A stretch of DNA of 61,255 nucleotides from Pseudomonadota bacterium (lineage in GTDB: Bacteria > Pseudomonadota > Alphaproteobacteria > Rhodospirillales > Magnetospirillaceae): positions 1 through 61,255 of the forward strand of contig JAJXWP010000028.1 of assembly GCA_021781575.1 (NCBI GenBank), written 5' to 3'. Below, one piece after another: positions 7,278-15,919 of the stretch. The first letter of the stretch is position 1. Each line of letters begins with the position of its first letter. A program made the position numbers and the translations under genes. Below the pieces are notes generated by a model that was given only the letters and a program-made list of their open reading frames with translations, had not been told where the DNA came from and made no database searches.

Positions 7278-7756
7278 TCGTTGATTTCGTCAGCGACACA
7301 GGGCCGCTGATCTCTTTCGAAAAAATTCCGAACGGCTTTGCGACGTTGCGCCGATTGGCGCGCCGCGTGTTCGTGCCACTGGGCGTCAAGGAAGAATTGT
7401 CGTTCGGTGTCGGCGAAGAGTATTTCACACATCACGGGATTGGCGATTTCGTGGTGGTCACCTCGACGCTCCAGTGCCTGATCGAAACGGGCGAACTTCA
7501 CCTTGGTGAACAGCAGGCAATCGCTCTGGCGGCGCAGATGGGGCTTCCACTGTTGATCGAGGAACGGTACGGGCGAACTGTGGCCAAAGGGCTTGGCATA
7601 ACTGTCTCTGGCCCGGTGGGGCTGATCCTCGCTGGCTGCGACCAGGGGAGCCTCACCACCGAGGAAGGGCGCATGATGGTGGCGGCGCTGTTTGCCGCGC
7701 GCAGGATACCGCGCAGCCTGCTCGATAGCGCCAATGCGCAGTTGCGGGGGCATTGA
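7274..7756 (+). CDS. DUF3368 PIN-like toxin
   Basis: 160-aa PIN-fold protein starting MIVDFVSDTGPLISFEKI; the SDTGPLI stretch is the DUF3368 version of the first catalytic aspartate region. Further conserved parts are VFVPLGVKEEL, LHLGEQQAIALA (acidic residue E) and LLIEERYGRTVAKGLG. Predicted RNase of a UPF0175/DUF3368 toxin-antitoxin pair. It appears intact, unlike the PIN stub at 6525-6588. It is translated coupled to the antitoxin. Confidence 0.82.
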   Translation: MIVDFVSDTGPLISFEKIPNGFATLRRLARRVFVPLGVKEELSFGVGEEYFTHHGIGDFVVVTSTLQCLIETGELHLGEQQAIALAAQMGLPLLIEERYGRTVAKGLGITVSGPVGLILAGCDQGSLTTEEGRMMVAALFAARRIPRSLLDSANAQLRGH

Positions 7757-7774
7757 CGGGGCTTGTTGGCGGTA

Positions 7775-7837
7775 ATGGAACATTCCAAGAACCGGCTTTC
7801 GTCGCGCCGGAAACCGTCAGGAACCATTGGCGAATAG
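7775..7837 (+). repeat. 63-bp direct repeat, right copy
   Basis: Second copy of the element at 6913-6975, 19 bases after the DUF3368 stop. It reads MEHSKNRLSSRRKPSGTIGE in frame. The 5' 19 bases and 3' blocks are identical to the left copy; the centre differs. Confidence 0.85.
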
Positions 7838-8079
7838 TTTACACTCAAGCCACTGATTCCCAACGACAGTGCCATCCCAGGTGGCGATTTTCATGAATCG
7901 GATTTCACAGAAGTTTTCGTCACATGACAATCCCGTCGTGCGATTGATGCCGCGCATCAGTCGAAATCGCCGGCGAGAGGCAAAAACCGAGGCTCGCGTT
8001 TATTCGTCTCGAATGACGTTCCCGGCTCACGCCCAATGAGCGTAGGGTAGTCCAGACTGCCGACGGCGACGGAACATCT
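7838..8079. other. Gene-free spacer after the repeat-flanked cassette
   Basis: About 240 bases of mixed composition with no credible ORF. At 8058-8095 there is a weak, degenerate resemblance to the start of the 63-bp repeat (TGCCGACGG then GGAACAT and GAACC). Confidence 0.35.
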
Positions 8080-8817
8080 ATGAACCGGTTACGGTTGCGA
8101 ATGCGCGATCTGGCGTTGGCGGCGGTCCTGCCGATCATGGTTGTCGTCATGGTCGTCGTCATGGCGGGGGGCGGCGCCTGGGCGCAATGCCCGCTGCCCT
8201 CGGCCTCGGCGCGTGATCCAACCGTGCATCTGGTCATCCTCGAGCCGCGGCTGATCTATCGGCACGACCTCGATCTGGTGGGCCTTGCTTCGGTGCGCGA
8301 CACCTTTGAGCGGGCGCCCGGCAGCGGGGTGATTCTCGGGCTGACCAAGCGTAACGACGAACTGAGGATCAGGGTGCGGTCGATCCTGCAGCCTTCGGTC
8401 GACGGCCGGACCTGCATCTGGGTCGACGAGGTGACGGCGCGTATCGGAGATCCGGAGATGGATGTCTATGTCGCCGCCAACTACCAGCCGGGGAGTTGCG
8501 AATACAATGTGGTGCTGGAGCATGAGAACCGGCATGTGGCGATCAACCGCAATGTGGTCGCCGCTTTCGGGCCGCGCATCGGCGCACAGCTGCGCGCCGC
8601 CGTGCGCCGCATGTTTCCGATGATCACGACAAACCCCAAGGATGCGGCGCGGCTACCGCAGATCCTGATCGATGCGGTGCGGCCGGTATTGACCGCCATG
8701 GAAGCAGAGCTGCGGCGGGAAAACGGCGCCATCGATACGCCGGAAAGTTATCGGCAAGCCCATGGCCGGTGTCGGAACTGGTTCCCGGCGGGAACGCGGA
8801 TGCCTGCCCGGCGGTGA
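8080..8817 (+). CDS. Secreted HExxH protein, possible zinc protease
   Basis: 245 aa with a signal-anchor/signal peptide (LALAAVLPIMVVVMVVVMA, AWAQ cleavage). The motif HENRH at residues 148-152, inside SCEYNVVLEHENRHVAI, has the HExxH zinc-ligand pattern. C140 lies just before it, with other cysteines at 37 and 112. The arrangement recalls DUF922-type secreted metalloproteases, but I cannot confirm the family or a third ligand. Convergent with erpA; no partner genes. Confidence 0.6.
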   Translation: MNRLRLRMRDLALAAVLPIMVVVMVVVMAGGGAWAQCPLPSASARDPTVHLVILEPRLIYRHDLDLVGLASVRDTFERAPGSGVILGLTKRNDELRIRVRSILQPSVDGRTCIWVDEVTARIGDPEMDVYVAANYQPGSCEYNVVLEHENRHVAINRNVVAAFGPRIGAQLRAAVRRMFPMITTNPKDAARLPQILIDAVRPVLTAMEAELRRENGAIDTPESYRQAHGRCRNWFPAGTRMPARR

Positions 8818-8832
8818 GGTCATGCGGGGGGG

Positions 8833-8848
8833 GGCGGCGCCGGCCGCC
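8833..8848. terminator. GC-only hairpin between convergent genes
   Basis: GGCGGC and GCCGCC separated by GCCG, lying between the stops of two convergent genes. It may act as a bidirectional terminator; no T-run on either side. Confidence 0.3.
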
Positions 8849-8851
8849 GTC

Positions 8852-9199
8852 TCACACCGAGAACGAGGTTCCGCAGCCGCAGGTCGAGGCGGCGTTGGGA
8901 TTGTCGATGGTGAAGGAACTGCCCATCAGTCCGTCGACAAAGTCGACGGTGGCGCCGTGCAGCAGTTCGAGCGAGGTTTCGTCGACCACCAGGGTGACGT
9001 CGTGCTGCTCGAAGATCCGATCGTCGGGGTTGCGGGTCTCCTCAAGCGAGAAGCTATAGGAAAAGCCCGAACATCCGCCGCCGGATACGGACAGGCGCAG
9101 CATCAGCCCGTCCTTGCCTTCCATGGCCTTGAGCTTTTGCACCCTCAGGGCGGCGCTGGGAGTAAGGAAGAGTTGGCGATCGGCGACGGCTGCGTCCAT
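8852..9199 (-). CDS. erpA: ErpA/IscA-type iron-sulfur carrier
   Basis: A-type Fe-S cluster carrier of 115 aa. The three cluster-binding cysteines are present: C43 in GGGCSGF, C107 and C109 in TCGCG. It passes [4Fe-4S] clusters to apo-enzymes. ATG at 9199 has a strong AGGAGC ribosome site. The position next to dgt is common in Alphaproteobacteria; here a radical-SAM gene, itself a Fe-S enzyme, lies between. Confidence 0.93.
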   Translation of the reverse strand: MDAAVADRQLFLTPSAALRVQKLKAMEGKDGLMLRLSVSGGGCSGFSYSFSLEETRNPDDRIFEQHDVTLVVDETSLELLHGATVDFVDGLMGSSFTIDNPNAASTCGCGTSFSV

Positions 9200-9213
9200 G
9201 CAATGCTCCTGAA

Positions 9214-9250
9214 CCTGGGGGGTCCTCCCTAATTTGGGAGGAACCCCAGG
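9214..9250 (-). promoter_or_regulatory. Long hairpin in the erpA leader
   Basis: CCTGGGG (9214-9220) pairs with CCCCAGG (9244-9250) and TCCTCCC (9223-9229) with GGGAGGA (9236-9242), enclosing a 6-base TAATTT loop. It lies 14 bases upstream of the erpA ATG and 25 bases after the radical-SAM stop. It lacks a U-tract, so it could be a processing/termination element for the upstream gene or a control structure or operator for erpA. Confidence 0.5.
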
Positions 9251-9274
9251 CTTGTCAACTTGCCAACAGCCTCG

Positions 9275-10783
9275 TCACGCCGGCGAGGTCTGGAACAGTT
9301 CCCGCTCCAGGACGTCCATGGTGGCGCGGCCGATATATTCGCTGGATGGGTCCAGGCCGTCCATGGCTTCCAGATAGGCCCGGGCGATGACCGGGCCGAG
9401 AGGCTTGGGATTGTACAGAAGCTTCTTGATCAGGAACGGGTTGTAGGTCAGCGGATTGTACCGCTTCGGCAGGTAGCCCCGCTCTTTCAGCAGGGCTTCG
9501 ACGGGGGTGCCCGGTTGAACGCCGATAAAGAAGATGAACGGCAATACGTTGTCACGGCCGAACCAGCTATACAGCTCCTTGATCTTGATGATGGTCTGGC
9601 GCAGCGTCTCCTCGGTCTCGCCGGGGGCGTTCAAGGGCAGATACAGCTTGAGCTTCTGGTGGTTGATGTAGCCGGCGTCGCGGAACATGCGCAGGCTTTC
9701 CATCTGTTCGTCCAGGCGGTAGCCGAGCGTCAGCGCGTCGATGACTTCCTGCGAACCGGTGAACGACAGATCCAGGCTCGCCAGCCCGCTATCGATCATT
9801 TTCTTGGCGATCTCCGGGGTAATGTAGTTCAGCCGGATATAGCCCGTCCACGCGATCTCGAGCTTGCGGGCCAGGATCTCGTCGAGGATCCGCTCCATGT
9901 GGTAGGTCGACGGCTTGGTCGAACAGAACTGGGCGTCGGTGAACCAGATCTTCTTCACCCCGTAACGTTTGTTCAGCACCTCCACTTCGTTGACCACCTC
10001 GACCGGATCGCGATAGCGCTGCTTTGCCCCTTCGATCTTGTTGTAGAGACAGAAGTGACAGTTGTAGGGACAGCCCCGCTTGGTGTGCACCCCTACGTAA
10101 TCGTCAAGATGTTTGGTGAAATCGGGAAAGATGGATTCGATGTAGGGAAAATCGACGGCGGTTTCCTGCCGCAGGTCGAATTCGCCTGTTCGGTGGTGCC
10201 GGTGGACCTTGCCCGAGCCATCCTTGTAGAAGACATCGCCGATCGGCTCGGCCTCGCCCTCGATGACCGACAGCATGGAATCCTGGCCTTCGCCCACCAC
10301 CACATAGGTGTCGGTCGGGCATTGCTTGGCGACATATTCGCCGAAGATCGATACCGCCGTTCCGCCGACCACGATACGGGCTTGCGGCAGCATCCGCCGA
10401 ACCAGCTTCAGGTAGCGGAAATTGTTAACCCGGTTGGAAAAATATTCATAAATGATGCTGAGCCCGTCGAACGCCGCCTTGATTCGGCGGTGCGGCTTGC
10501 GGGAGTGGTCGAAATTCATCACCACGTCGAGGGCGTCGTCGTCCGGGTTGGGTCCGAAGGACTGCATATTGCGCCAGGAGAAGGCGACCACGTCGGGACG
10601 CCGCGCCTGGATTTCCTCCACCAGCCGCCTCTGTCGCTCGGACTTCGGCACCATGGCGAAGTCCAGAATGTGCTGGCGTATTTCCGGGTGGCGCTTGTGG
10701 ATGAAGTCGGCGACGTAGATCATGCCGCCGGGATAGATCTTCCAACAAGGAAAGCGTACGTAAAGAATTGATTGGACAGGCAT
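9275..10783 (-). CDS. Radical SAM protein with B12-binding-like N-terminus
   Basis: 502 aa from the preferred ATG at 10783 (MPVQSILYVRFPCW); an ATG 16 codons upstream is possible. The N-terminal ~180 residues have the fold pattern of cobalamin-binding radical SAM enzymes (FSWRNMQSFGPNP, IVVGGTAVSIFGEY, VVVGEGQDSML) but no D-x-H-x-x-G motif, so base-off cobalamin binding is doubtful. The [4Fe-4S] motif is C238-xxx-C242-xx-C245 in KRGCPYNCHFC. A long C-terminal region follows. Substrate unknown. A perfect palindrome sits upstream. Confidence 0.85.
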   Translation of the reverse strand: MPVQSILYVRFPCWKIYPGGMIYVADFIHKRHPEIRQHILDFAMVPKSERQRRLVEEIQARRPDVVAFSWRNMQSFGPNPDDDALDVVMNFDHSRKPHRRIKAAFDGLSIIYEYFSNRVNNFRYLKLVRRMLPQARIVVGGTAVSIFGEYVAKQCPTDTYVVVGEGQDSMLSVIEGEAEPIGDVFYKDGSGKVHRHHRTGEFDLRQETAVDFPYIESIFPDFTKHLDDYVGVHTKRGCPYNCHFCLYNKIEGAKQRYRDPVEVVNEVEVLNKRYGVKKIWFTDAQFCSTKPSTYHMERILDEILARKLEIAWTGYIRLNYITPEIAKKMIDSGLASLDLSFTGSQEVIDALTLGYRLDEQMESLRMFRDAGYINHQKLKLYLPLNAPGETEETLRQTIIKIKELYSWFGRDNVLPFIFFIGVQPGTPVEALLKERGYLPKRYNPLTYNPFLIKKLLYNPKPLGPVIARAYLEAMDGLDPSSEYIGRATMDVLERELFQTSPA

Positions 10784-10852
10784 CGAGATGGTTCCACACA
10801 ATCGCTGAAGGATCGGGGATGGCTTATCCATTAGTGATATGCCTACACGGAT

Positions 10853-10869
10853 AGGTAGGTAACCTACCT
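10853..10869. promoter_or_regulatory. 17-bp perfect palindrome upstream of the radical-SAM gene
   Basis: AGGTAGGTAACCTACCT, symmetric about its central base, 70 bp upstream of the chosen start and ~100 bp from dgt on the other side. The dyad is operator-like; the regulator is unknown. Confidence 0.5.
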
Positions 10870-10970
10870 CCTGCCGGGTTAGGTTTCAAGAACCGCGATC
10901 CGACTTGCGGTTTGTTGCGCCCCGCTTACCGGTTGAACGAAGCGGCTGCACCGGGTAGTGTCCCCGAACA

Positions 10971-12149
10971 ATGATATCCAGCCAGTTCCTAGCCTCCTAC
11001 GCTTGTCATCCGGCCAAGTCCCGTGGGCGCCGCCATCCCGAGGCGGAGAGCGCGACGCGTTCGCCGTTCCAGCGCGACCGCGACCGCATCATTCATTCGG
11101 AAGCGTTCCGCAAGCTGCAGTACAAGACTCAGGTCTTCGTCTATCACGAGGGCGACAATTTCCGAACAAGACTCACCCACAGCCTCGAGGTGTCGCAGAT
11201 CGCCAGATCGGTCTGCCGGGTTCTCGGCCTGGACGAAGACCTGGCGGAAGCGCTGGCTCTGGCGCACGATCTGGGCCATACCCCGTTCGGCCATGCCGGG
11301 GAGGACGCCCTGCAGGAGGTGACCGCCGAGGTCGGCGGGTTTGACCATAACGCGCAGTCGCTCCGTATCGTTACCAAGCTGGAGCGCCGCTATTTCCAGT
11401 TCGAGGGGCTGAACCTGACCTGGGAAACGCTGGAAGGGCTGGTCAAGCACAACGGTCCGCTGGTGGGGTTCCCGGGGGCCAAGCCTCTGCCCTTGGCCAT
11501 CGCCGGCTACGCCGCCAAGGACGATCTGCAACTGGACAGCTACGCCAGTGCCGAGGCGCAGGTCGCCGCCCTGTCCGACGACATCGCCTACAACAACCAC
11601 GACATCGATGACGGCCTTCGGGCCGGGCTGTTCACCATCGACGATCTTGCCGAGGTTCCGCTGGTCGGCCCGGTCTTCGCCAGCGTCAGGGCCGACTTTC
11701 CCGGAGGCGGCGACAGCCTGCTCATCCACGAGTCGGTGCGCCGGCTGATCGGCCTGATGGTGCGCGACCTGATCGAGGAGACCCGTCGCCGGGTCGCCCG
11801 GTTCGATCCACATTCAGCCGACGAGGTGAGGCAGCTGGGGGCGCCGCTGGTCGCCTTCTCGCCCGAAATGCGGGCCAACGACGCGGCACTGAAATCATTC
11901 CTGTTCCGCCACATGTACCGGCATTACAAGGTCAATCGCATGGCCAGCAAGGCGCGGCGCGTGGTGCGGGACCTCTATTGCCTGCTGACCAGCGAGCCGC
12001 AATGCCTGCCGCCCGAATGGCAGGCCTCCTGCGACGGCAAGGGGAAAGCCGGCACCGCCCGCGCCGTCGCCGACTTCATCGCCGGCATGACCGACCGCTT
12101 CGCCCTCGATGAGCACCGCCGCTTGTTCGACTTGCAAGAAAAGCCGTGA
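10971..12149 (+). CDS. dgt: Deoxyguanosinetriphosphate triphosphohydrolase-like protein
   Basis: 392-aa HD-domain dNTP triphosphohydrolase that releases tripolyphosphate from dNTPs. The metal-binding HD signature is visible as RLTHSLEVSQ, then LAHDLGHTPFGHAGE and DDIAYNNHDIDDG. The N-terminal SPFQRDRDRIIHSEAFRKLQYKTQVF is typical of the bacterial dgt family. It leads the plus-strand housekeeping cluster and precedes argS by 133 bases. Confidence 0.93.
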   Translation: MISSQFLASYACHPAKSRGRRHPEAESATRSPFQRDRDRIIHSEAFRKLQYKTQVFVYHEGDNFRTRLTHSLEVSQIARSVCRVLGLDEDLAEALALAHDLGHTPFGHAGEDALQEVTAEVGGFDHNAQSLRIVTKLERRYFQFEGLNLTWETLEGLVKHNGPLVGFPGAKPLPLAIAGYAAKDDLQLDSYASAEAQVAALSDDIAYNNHDIDDGLRAGLFTIDDLAEVPLVGPVFASVRADFPGGGDSLLIHESVRRLIGLMVRDLIEETRRRVARFDPHSADEVRQLGAPLVAFSPEMRANDAALKSFLFRHMYRHYKVNRMASKARRVVRDLYCLLTSEPQCLPPEWQASCDGKGKAGTARAVADFIAGMTDRFALDEHRRLFDLQEKP

Positions 12150-12168
12150 AATAGTTCTCTCCCATCAT

Positions 12169-12186
12169 GCCCGGATATGTTCGGGC
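12169..12186 (+). terminator. Weak hairpin after dgt
   Basis: GCCCG / CGGGC with an 8-base loop, 20 bases after the stop. The surrounding ATCATGCCCGG resembles a degenerate copy of the REP-like unit at 47489. No T-run. Confidence 0.25.
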
Positions 12187-12282
12187 TTCCATGGTGCCCG
12201 GCCCGCTGGCGCCGCCAGCAAGAGTGATGATCCGTGCAACCCATGCGGGCCTTGGGGCGACGATGTCAGCTAGTGGACTCAA

Positions 12283-14037
12283 ATGAACCTTTTCAAGACT
12301 TTTCGGGACGACATTATCACAGCGCTGGAGCGCCTTTCGGCCGAGGGAAAGCTGCCGGCGGGTCTCGACACCTCGAAAGTGACCGCCGAGCCGCCGCGCG
12401 ACCCGGCGCATGGCGACCTGTCGACCAATGCCGCCATGGTGCTGGCCAAGGCCGCCGGCATGAAACCGCGCGACATCGCCGAGCTTCTCGCCGCCGAACT
12501 GCGCCGTTTGCCGGCGGTGACCGCGGCGGAGGCCGCCGGTCCCGGATTTCTCAATCTTCGTCTGGGCGAAAGCTTCTGGTACGAGCAGTTGGCCGATATC
12601 CTGCGGTCGGGCACCGCCTACGGCGATTCGGATCTGGGGCACGGCGTCAAGGTGAATGTGGAATATGTCTCGGCCAACCCGACCGGCCCCATGCATGTCG
12701 GCCATGGCAGGGGCGCGGTGATTGGCGATGCCTTGGCGTCGTTGCTGGCCAAGGTGGGGTTTGACGTCTGCCGCGAGTATTACATCAACGACGCCGGTGC
12801 CCAGGTGGACGTGCTCGCCCGTTCGGCCCATCTGCGTTATCGCGAAGCGCTGGGCGAGCCCCTTGCGGCAATTCCAGAGGGGTTCTATCCCGGCGAATAC
12901 CTGATTCCCGTGGGGAGGGCGATCGCCGCCGCCGACGGTGCCAGGTGGAAGGACCTGCCGGAAGCCGAATGGCTGCCCTATTTCCGGCGCACCGCCATCG
13001 ACGCCATGATGGAACTGATCCGCGGCGACCTCGATGCCCTGGGGGTGCGCCACGACGTCTTCAGCTCGGAACGGGCCCTGGTCGAGGCGGGCGGGGTCGA
13101 CCGCGCCCTGGCCTTCCTCGAGGAAAAAGGGCTGATCTACCAGGGCGTGCTGGAGCCGCCGAAAGGCAAGCTGCCCGACGATTGGGAGCCCCGGCCGCAG
13201 ACCCTGTTCCGCGCCACCGCGTTCGGCGACGATGTCGACCGGCCGTTGAGGAAATCGGACGGCAGCTGGACCTATTTCGCCTCCGACATCGCCTATCACC
13301 TGGACAAGTTCCGTCGCGGCCATGGCCAGATGATCGACGTCTGGGGCGCCGATCACGGCGGCTATGTGAAACGGATGCAGGCCGCGGTGCGGGCGGTGAC
13401 GGAAGGCCGGGGGGAACTGGACGTCAAGCTTTGCCAGATGGTCAACCTGCTGAAGGACGGCGCGCCTTACAAGATGAGCAAGCGGGCCGGCACCTTCGTC
13501 ACTCTACGCGACGTGGTGGACGAAGTAGGCAAGGGAGTGGTCCGCTTCATCATGCTGACCCGCAAGAACGACGCCCAGCTGGATTTCGATCTGGTCAAGG
13601 TTCTGGAGCAATCGCGCGACAATCCGGTCTTCTATGTCCAGTACGCGCACGCGCGGGCCCATTCGGTGCTGCGCCACGCCGCCGAGATGTTCGCCGGGGC
13701 CGATCTTTCCGCCGCGGCCCTGGCCGGGACGCCTCTCGGCCGCTTGACCGACCCGTCCGAGCTTGCTTTGATCAGGATCATGGCCGGCTGGCCGAGGCTG
13801 GTGGAAAGCGCGGCGGAGGCGCACGAGCCGCATCGCGTCGCCTTTTATCTATACGACCTTGCCGCGGCGTTTCACGGACTGTGGAACCGGGGGAAGGATG
13901 ACACTACCCTGCGCTTTCTGGTCGCCGAGGATCGGCAACTGTCCTTCGCCAGACTGGCGATGGTGCGGGCGGTGGCCCTGGTGGTGGCGTCGGGCTTGGC
14001 GGTATTCGGCGTCGAGCCGGTGGAGGAGATGAGGTAA
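12283..14037 (+). CDS. argS: Arginyl-tRNA synthetase
   Basis: 584-aa class I synthetase charging tRNA-Arg. It has an ArgS-specific N-terminal domain, the HIGH-type signature HVGH at 138-141 ([18 protein letters not shown]), and the KMSKR loop in [16 protein letters not shown]. The C-terminal DALR anticodon-binding domain ends at the stop. Full length, no anomalies. The SPOR gene begins at the very next base after its stop. Confidence 0.97.
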   Translation: MNLFKTFRDDIITALERLSAEGKLPAGLDTSKVTAEPPRDPAHGDLSTNAAMVLAKAAGMKPRDIAELLAAELRRLPAVTAAEAAGPGFLNLRLGESFWYEQLADILRSGTAYGDSDLGHGVKVNVEYVSANPTGPMHVGHGRGAVIGDALASLLAKVGFDVCREYYINDAGAQVDVLARSAHLRYREALGEPLAAIPEGFYPGEYLIPVGRAIAAADGARWKDLPEAEWLPYFRRTAIDAMMELIRGDLDALGVRHDVFSSERALVEAGGVDRALAFLEEKGLIYQGVLEPPKGKLPDDWEPRPQTLFRATAFGDDVDRPLRKSDGSWTYFASDIAYHLDKFRRGHGQMIDVWGADHGGYVKRMQAAVRAVTEGRGELDVKLCQMVNLLKDGAPYKMSKRAGTFVTLRDVVDEVGKGVVRFIMLTRKNDAQLDFDLVKVLEQSRDNPVFYVQYAHARAHSVLRHAAEMFAGADLSAAALAGTPLGRLTDPSELALIRIMAGWPRLVESAAEAHEPHRVAFYLYDLAAAFHGLWNRGKDDTTLRFLVAEDRQLSFARLAMVRAVALVVASGLAVFGVEPVEEMR

Positions 14038-14913
14038 ATGCCTATGCGCGATGATCGCGGCGATGTCGACCGCGAGATCCTCGACATCATCCCCGAGCGG
14101 TTCGACGCCGATCCGGACAGCCGTTATGCCCGAAAAAGCGCTCACACCCGCCTGATCCTGACCATCGCCCTGGTTTTCCTGGCGGTGGCCGCCCTGGGCG
14201 TCGCCGCCCGACACATCCTGTTCGGCGAGGCGCCGAAGAACGGTCAGGCCGGCGTTCCGGTGATCCATGCCGATGACAAGCCGATCAAGACCCGGCCGCA
14301 GGACCGCGGCGGCATGGACGTCCCCAACCAGGACAAGCTGGTCTACGAGCGCATGGGCGCCGGAGACACCGCGCCGCAGGCGGAACGCCTGTTGCCACCA
14401 CCCGAACAGCCCGAGGCGCCGCCCGCCGAGCAACCGCGGATGCCGTCGATAAAGCCGGCATTCCCGGCACCCCCGGTCAAGGAAGCCTCGGCCGCGACCC
14501 GGCCTGCGGCGCCGGAGACGTCGCCGGAGACGTCGCCGGTGGGCACGCCACGGCCCGAGGCGGCGGTTACCGCACCATCCCAGCCGCCGGCACACCACGC
14601 CAAGCCGACCGCCGCGCACGCGCCGGCGGCGGCCGAGCCGGCGGCCAGGCCCCGGCCTGTCGCCGGCGGCCATTGGCTGGTCCAGTTGGGTGCCCTCAGG
14701 AGCGAGGCCGAAGCGAAGAAGGAATGGAACCGTCTGCGCGGCGTCGACAGGGATGTGCTGGGCGAGCTTCCCAGCAACATCGTGCGGGTCGACCTCGGGG
14801 CCAAGGGCGTCTTCTGGCGCCTGCGCGCCGGCCCGATGGAGGAGGCGCGGGCGCGCACGCTATGCGCGGCATTGGCGAAACGCAGCCAGGGGTGCATCGT
14901 TGCCAAGAAATAA
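14038..14913 (+). CDS. SPOR-domain membrane protein
   Basis: 291-aa bitopic inner-membrane protein: basic cytosolic N-terminus, one membrane helix (~39-57, LILTIALVFLAVAALGVAA), a long Pro/Ala-rich periplasmic linker, then a SPOR domain (~207-290, WLVQLGALRSEAEAKKEWNR). SPOR domains bind denuded septal glycan and localise proteins to the division site. The ATG directly abuts the argS stop. NagZ starts inside its last codons. Confidence 0.88.
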   Translation: MPMRDDRGDVDREILDIIPERFDADPDSRYARKSAHTRLILTIALVFLAVAALGVAARHILFGEAPKNGQAGVPVIHADDKPIKTRPQDRGGMDVPNQDKLVYERMGAGDTAPQAERLLPPPEQPEAPPAEQPRMPSIKPAFPAPPVKEASAATRPAAPETSPETSPVGTPRPEAAVTAPSQPPAHHAKPTAAHAPAAAEPAARPRPVAGGHWLVQLGALRSEAEAKKEWNRLRGVDRDVLGELPSNIVRVDLGAKGVFWRLRAGPMEEARARTLCAALAKRSQGCIVAKK

Positions 14914-15919
14914 TCCCCCCTCGGCAGCCATCTACGGCTGCGCCGGGCCGCGCCTGAGCGATGAGGAAAAGCGCTTTTTCACCGCCGCCGATCCGCTTGG
15001 TTTCATCCTGTTCTCGCGCAATATCGACAGCCCGGGGCAGGTCCGCAGCCTGGTCGATGACCTGCGGGCGACGGTGGGACGGCGCGCCCCGGTGCTGATC
15101 GACCAGGAAGGCGGGCGGGTTCAACGCCTGAAGCCGCCCCATTGGCGCAAGCGGCCGCCGATGGCGGTATTCGGGCAGCTGGCGGGGCATGATCTTCCCT
15201 TGGCCCGGCGGGCGGCCCGCCTGAATGCCCGGCTGATGGCGGCGGACTTGGCCGAACTGGGGATCGACGTCGATTGCGCGCCGTTGCTCGACGTGCCGGT
15301 GCCGGGGGCCCATGACATCATCGGCGATCGGGCATTCGGCCTCGACCCGATGCTGGTGGCCGATCTCGGCCGCGCCGTCATGGACGGCCTGCTCGACGGC
15401 GGGGTGATGCCGGTGATCAAGCATATCCCCGGCCATGGCCGCGCCCTGGTGGACAGCCACCTGGACCTGCCGGTGGTCGATGCCGACGCGGCGACCCTGG
15501 CGGCGCGGGATTTCGCCGCCTTCCGTTGCTTGCGCGACGCGCCCTGGGCGATGACTGCCCATGTCGTCTACAAGGCGTTCGACGAGCGGCCCGCCACCAT
15601 CTCGCGGCTGGTCATCGAGCAGGTGATCCGCGGCGCCATCGGCTGCGAGGCGTTGCTGCTGTCGGACGACCTGTCGATGAAGGCGCTGAGAGGTGATTTC
15701 GGCGATCGCGCGACGGCGACTCTCGATGCCGGCTGCGATGTCGTCCTGCATTGTAACGGTGATTTGGCCGAGATGCGGGCCATCGCCGCGGCCGTGCGAC
15801 CGCTCGACGACGCGGCCGAGGAACGGCTGGCCCGCGCCGACACCATGTTGCGCCGTCGGCCGCTGGAGGACGGTGCCCAGGAAAGGCTCGATGGCTGGTT
15901 GTCGGGAGGCAGAGCATGA
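14900..15919 (+). CDS. nagZ: NagZ beta-N-acetylhexosaminidase
   Basis: Cytosolic GH3 enzyme of peptidoglycan recycling that removes GlcNAc from anhydro-muropeptides. 339 aa from a TTG at 14900, preceded by AGGGG and overlapping the SPOR gene by 14 bases; this start gives the family's usual length. The signature KHIPGHGRALVDSH (174-187) and the nucleophile region LLLSDDLSM (252-260) are present. The overlaps on both sides imply a tight operon. Confidence 0.93.
   Translation: MPRNNPPSAAIYGCAGPRLSDEEKRFFTAADPLGFILFSRNIDSPGQVRSLVDDLRATVGRRAPVLIDQEGGRVQRLKPPHWRKRPPMAVFGQLAGHDLPLARRAARLNARLMAADLAELGIDVDCAPLLDVPVPGAHDIIGDRAFGLDPMLVADLGRAVMDGLLDGGVMPVIKHIPGHGRALVDSHLDLPVVDADAATLAARDFAAFRCLRDAPWAMTAHVVYKAFDERPATISRLVIEQVIRGAIGCEALLLSDDLSMKALRGDFGDRATATLDAGCDVVLHCNGDLAEMRAIAAAVRPLDDAAEERLARADTMLRRRPLEDGAQERLDGWLSGGRA

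Noticed and set aside
8058-8095. Possible third copy of the 63-bp repeat at the start of the HExxH gene
   Set aside because: Only short blocks (TGCCGACGG, GGAACAT, GAACC) agree and the palindromic core is missing; chance cannot be excluded.
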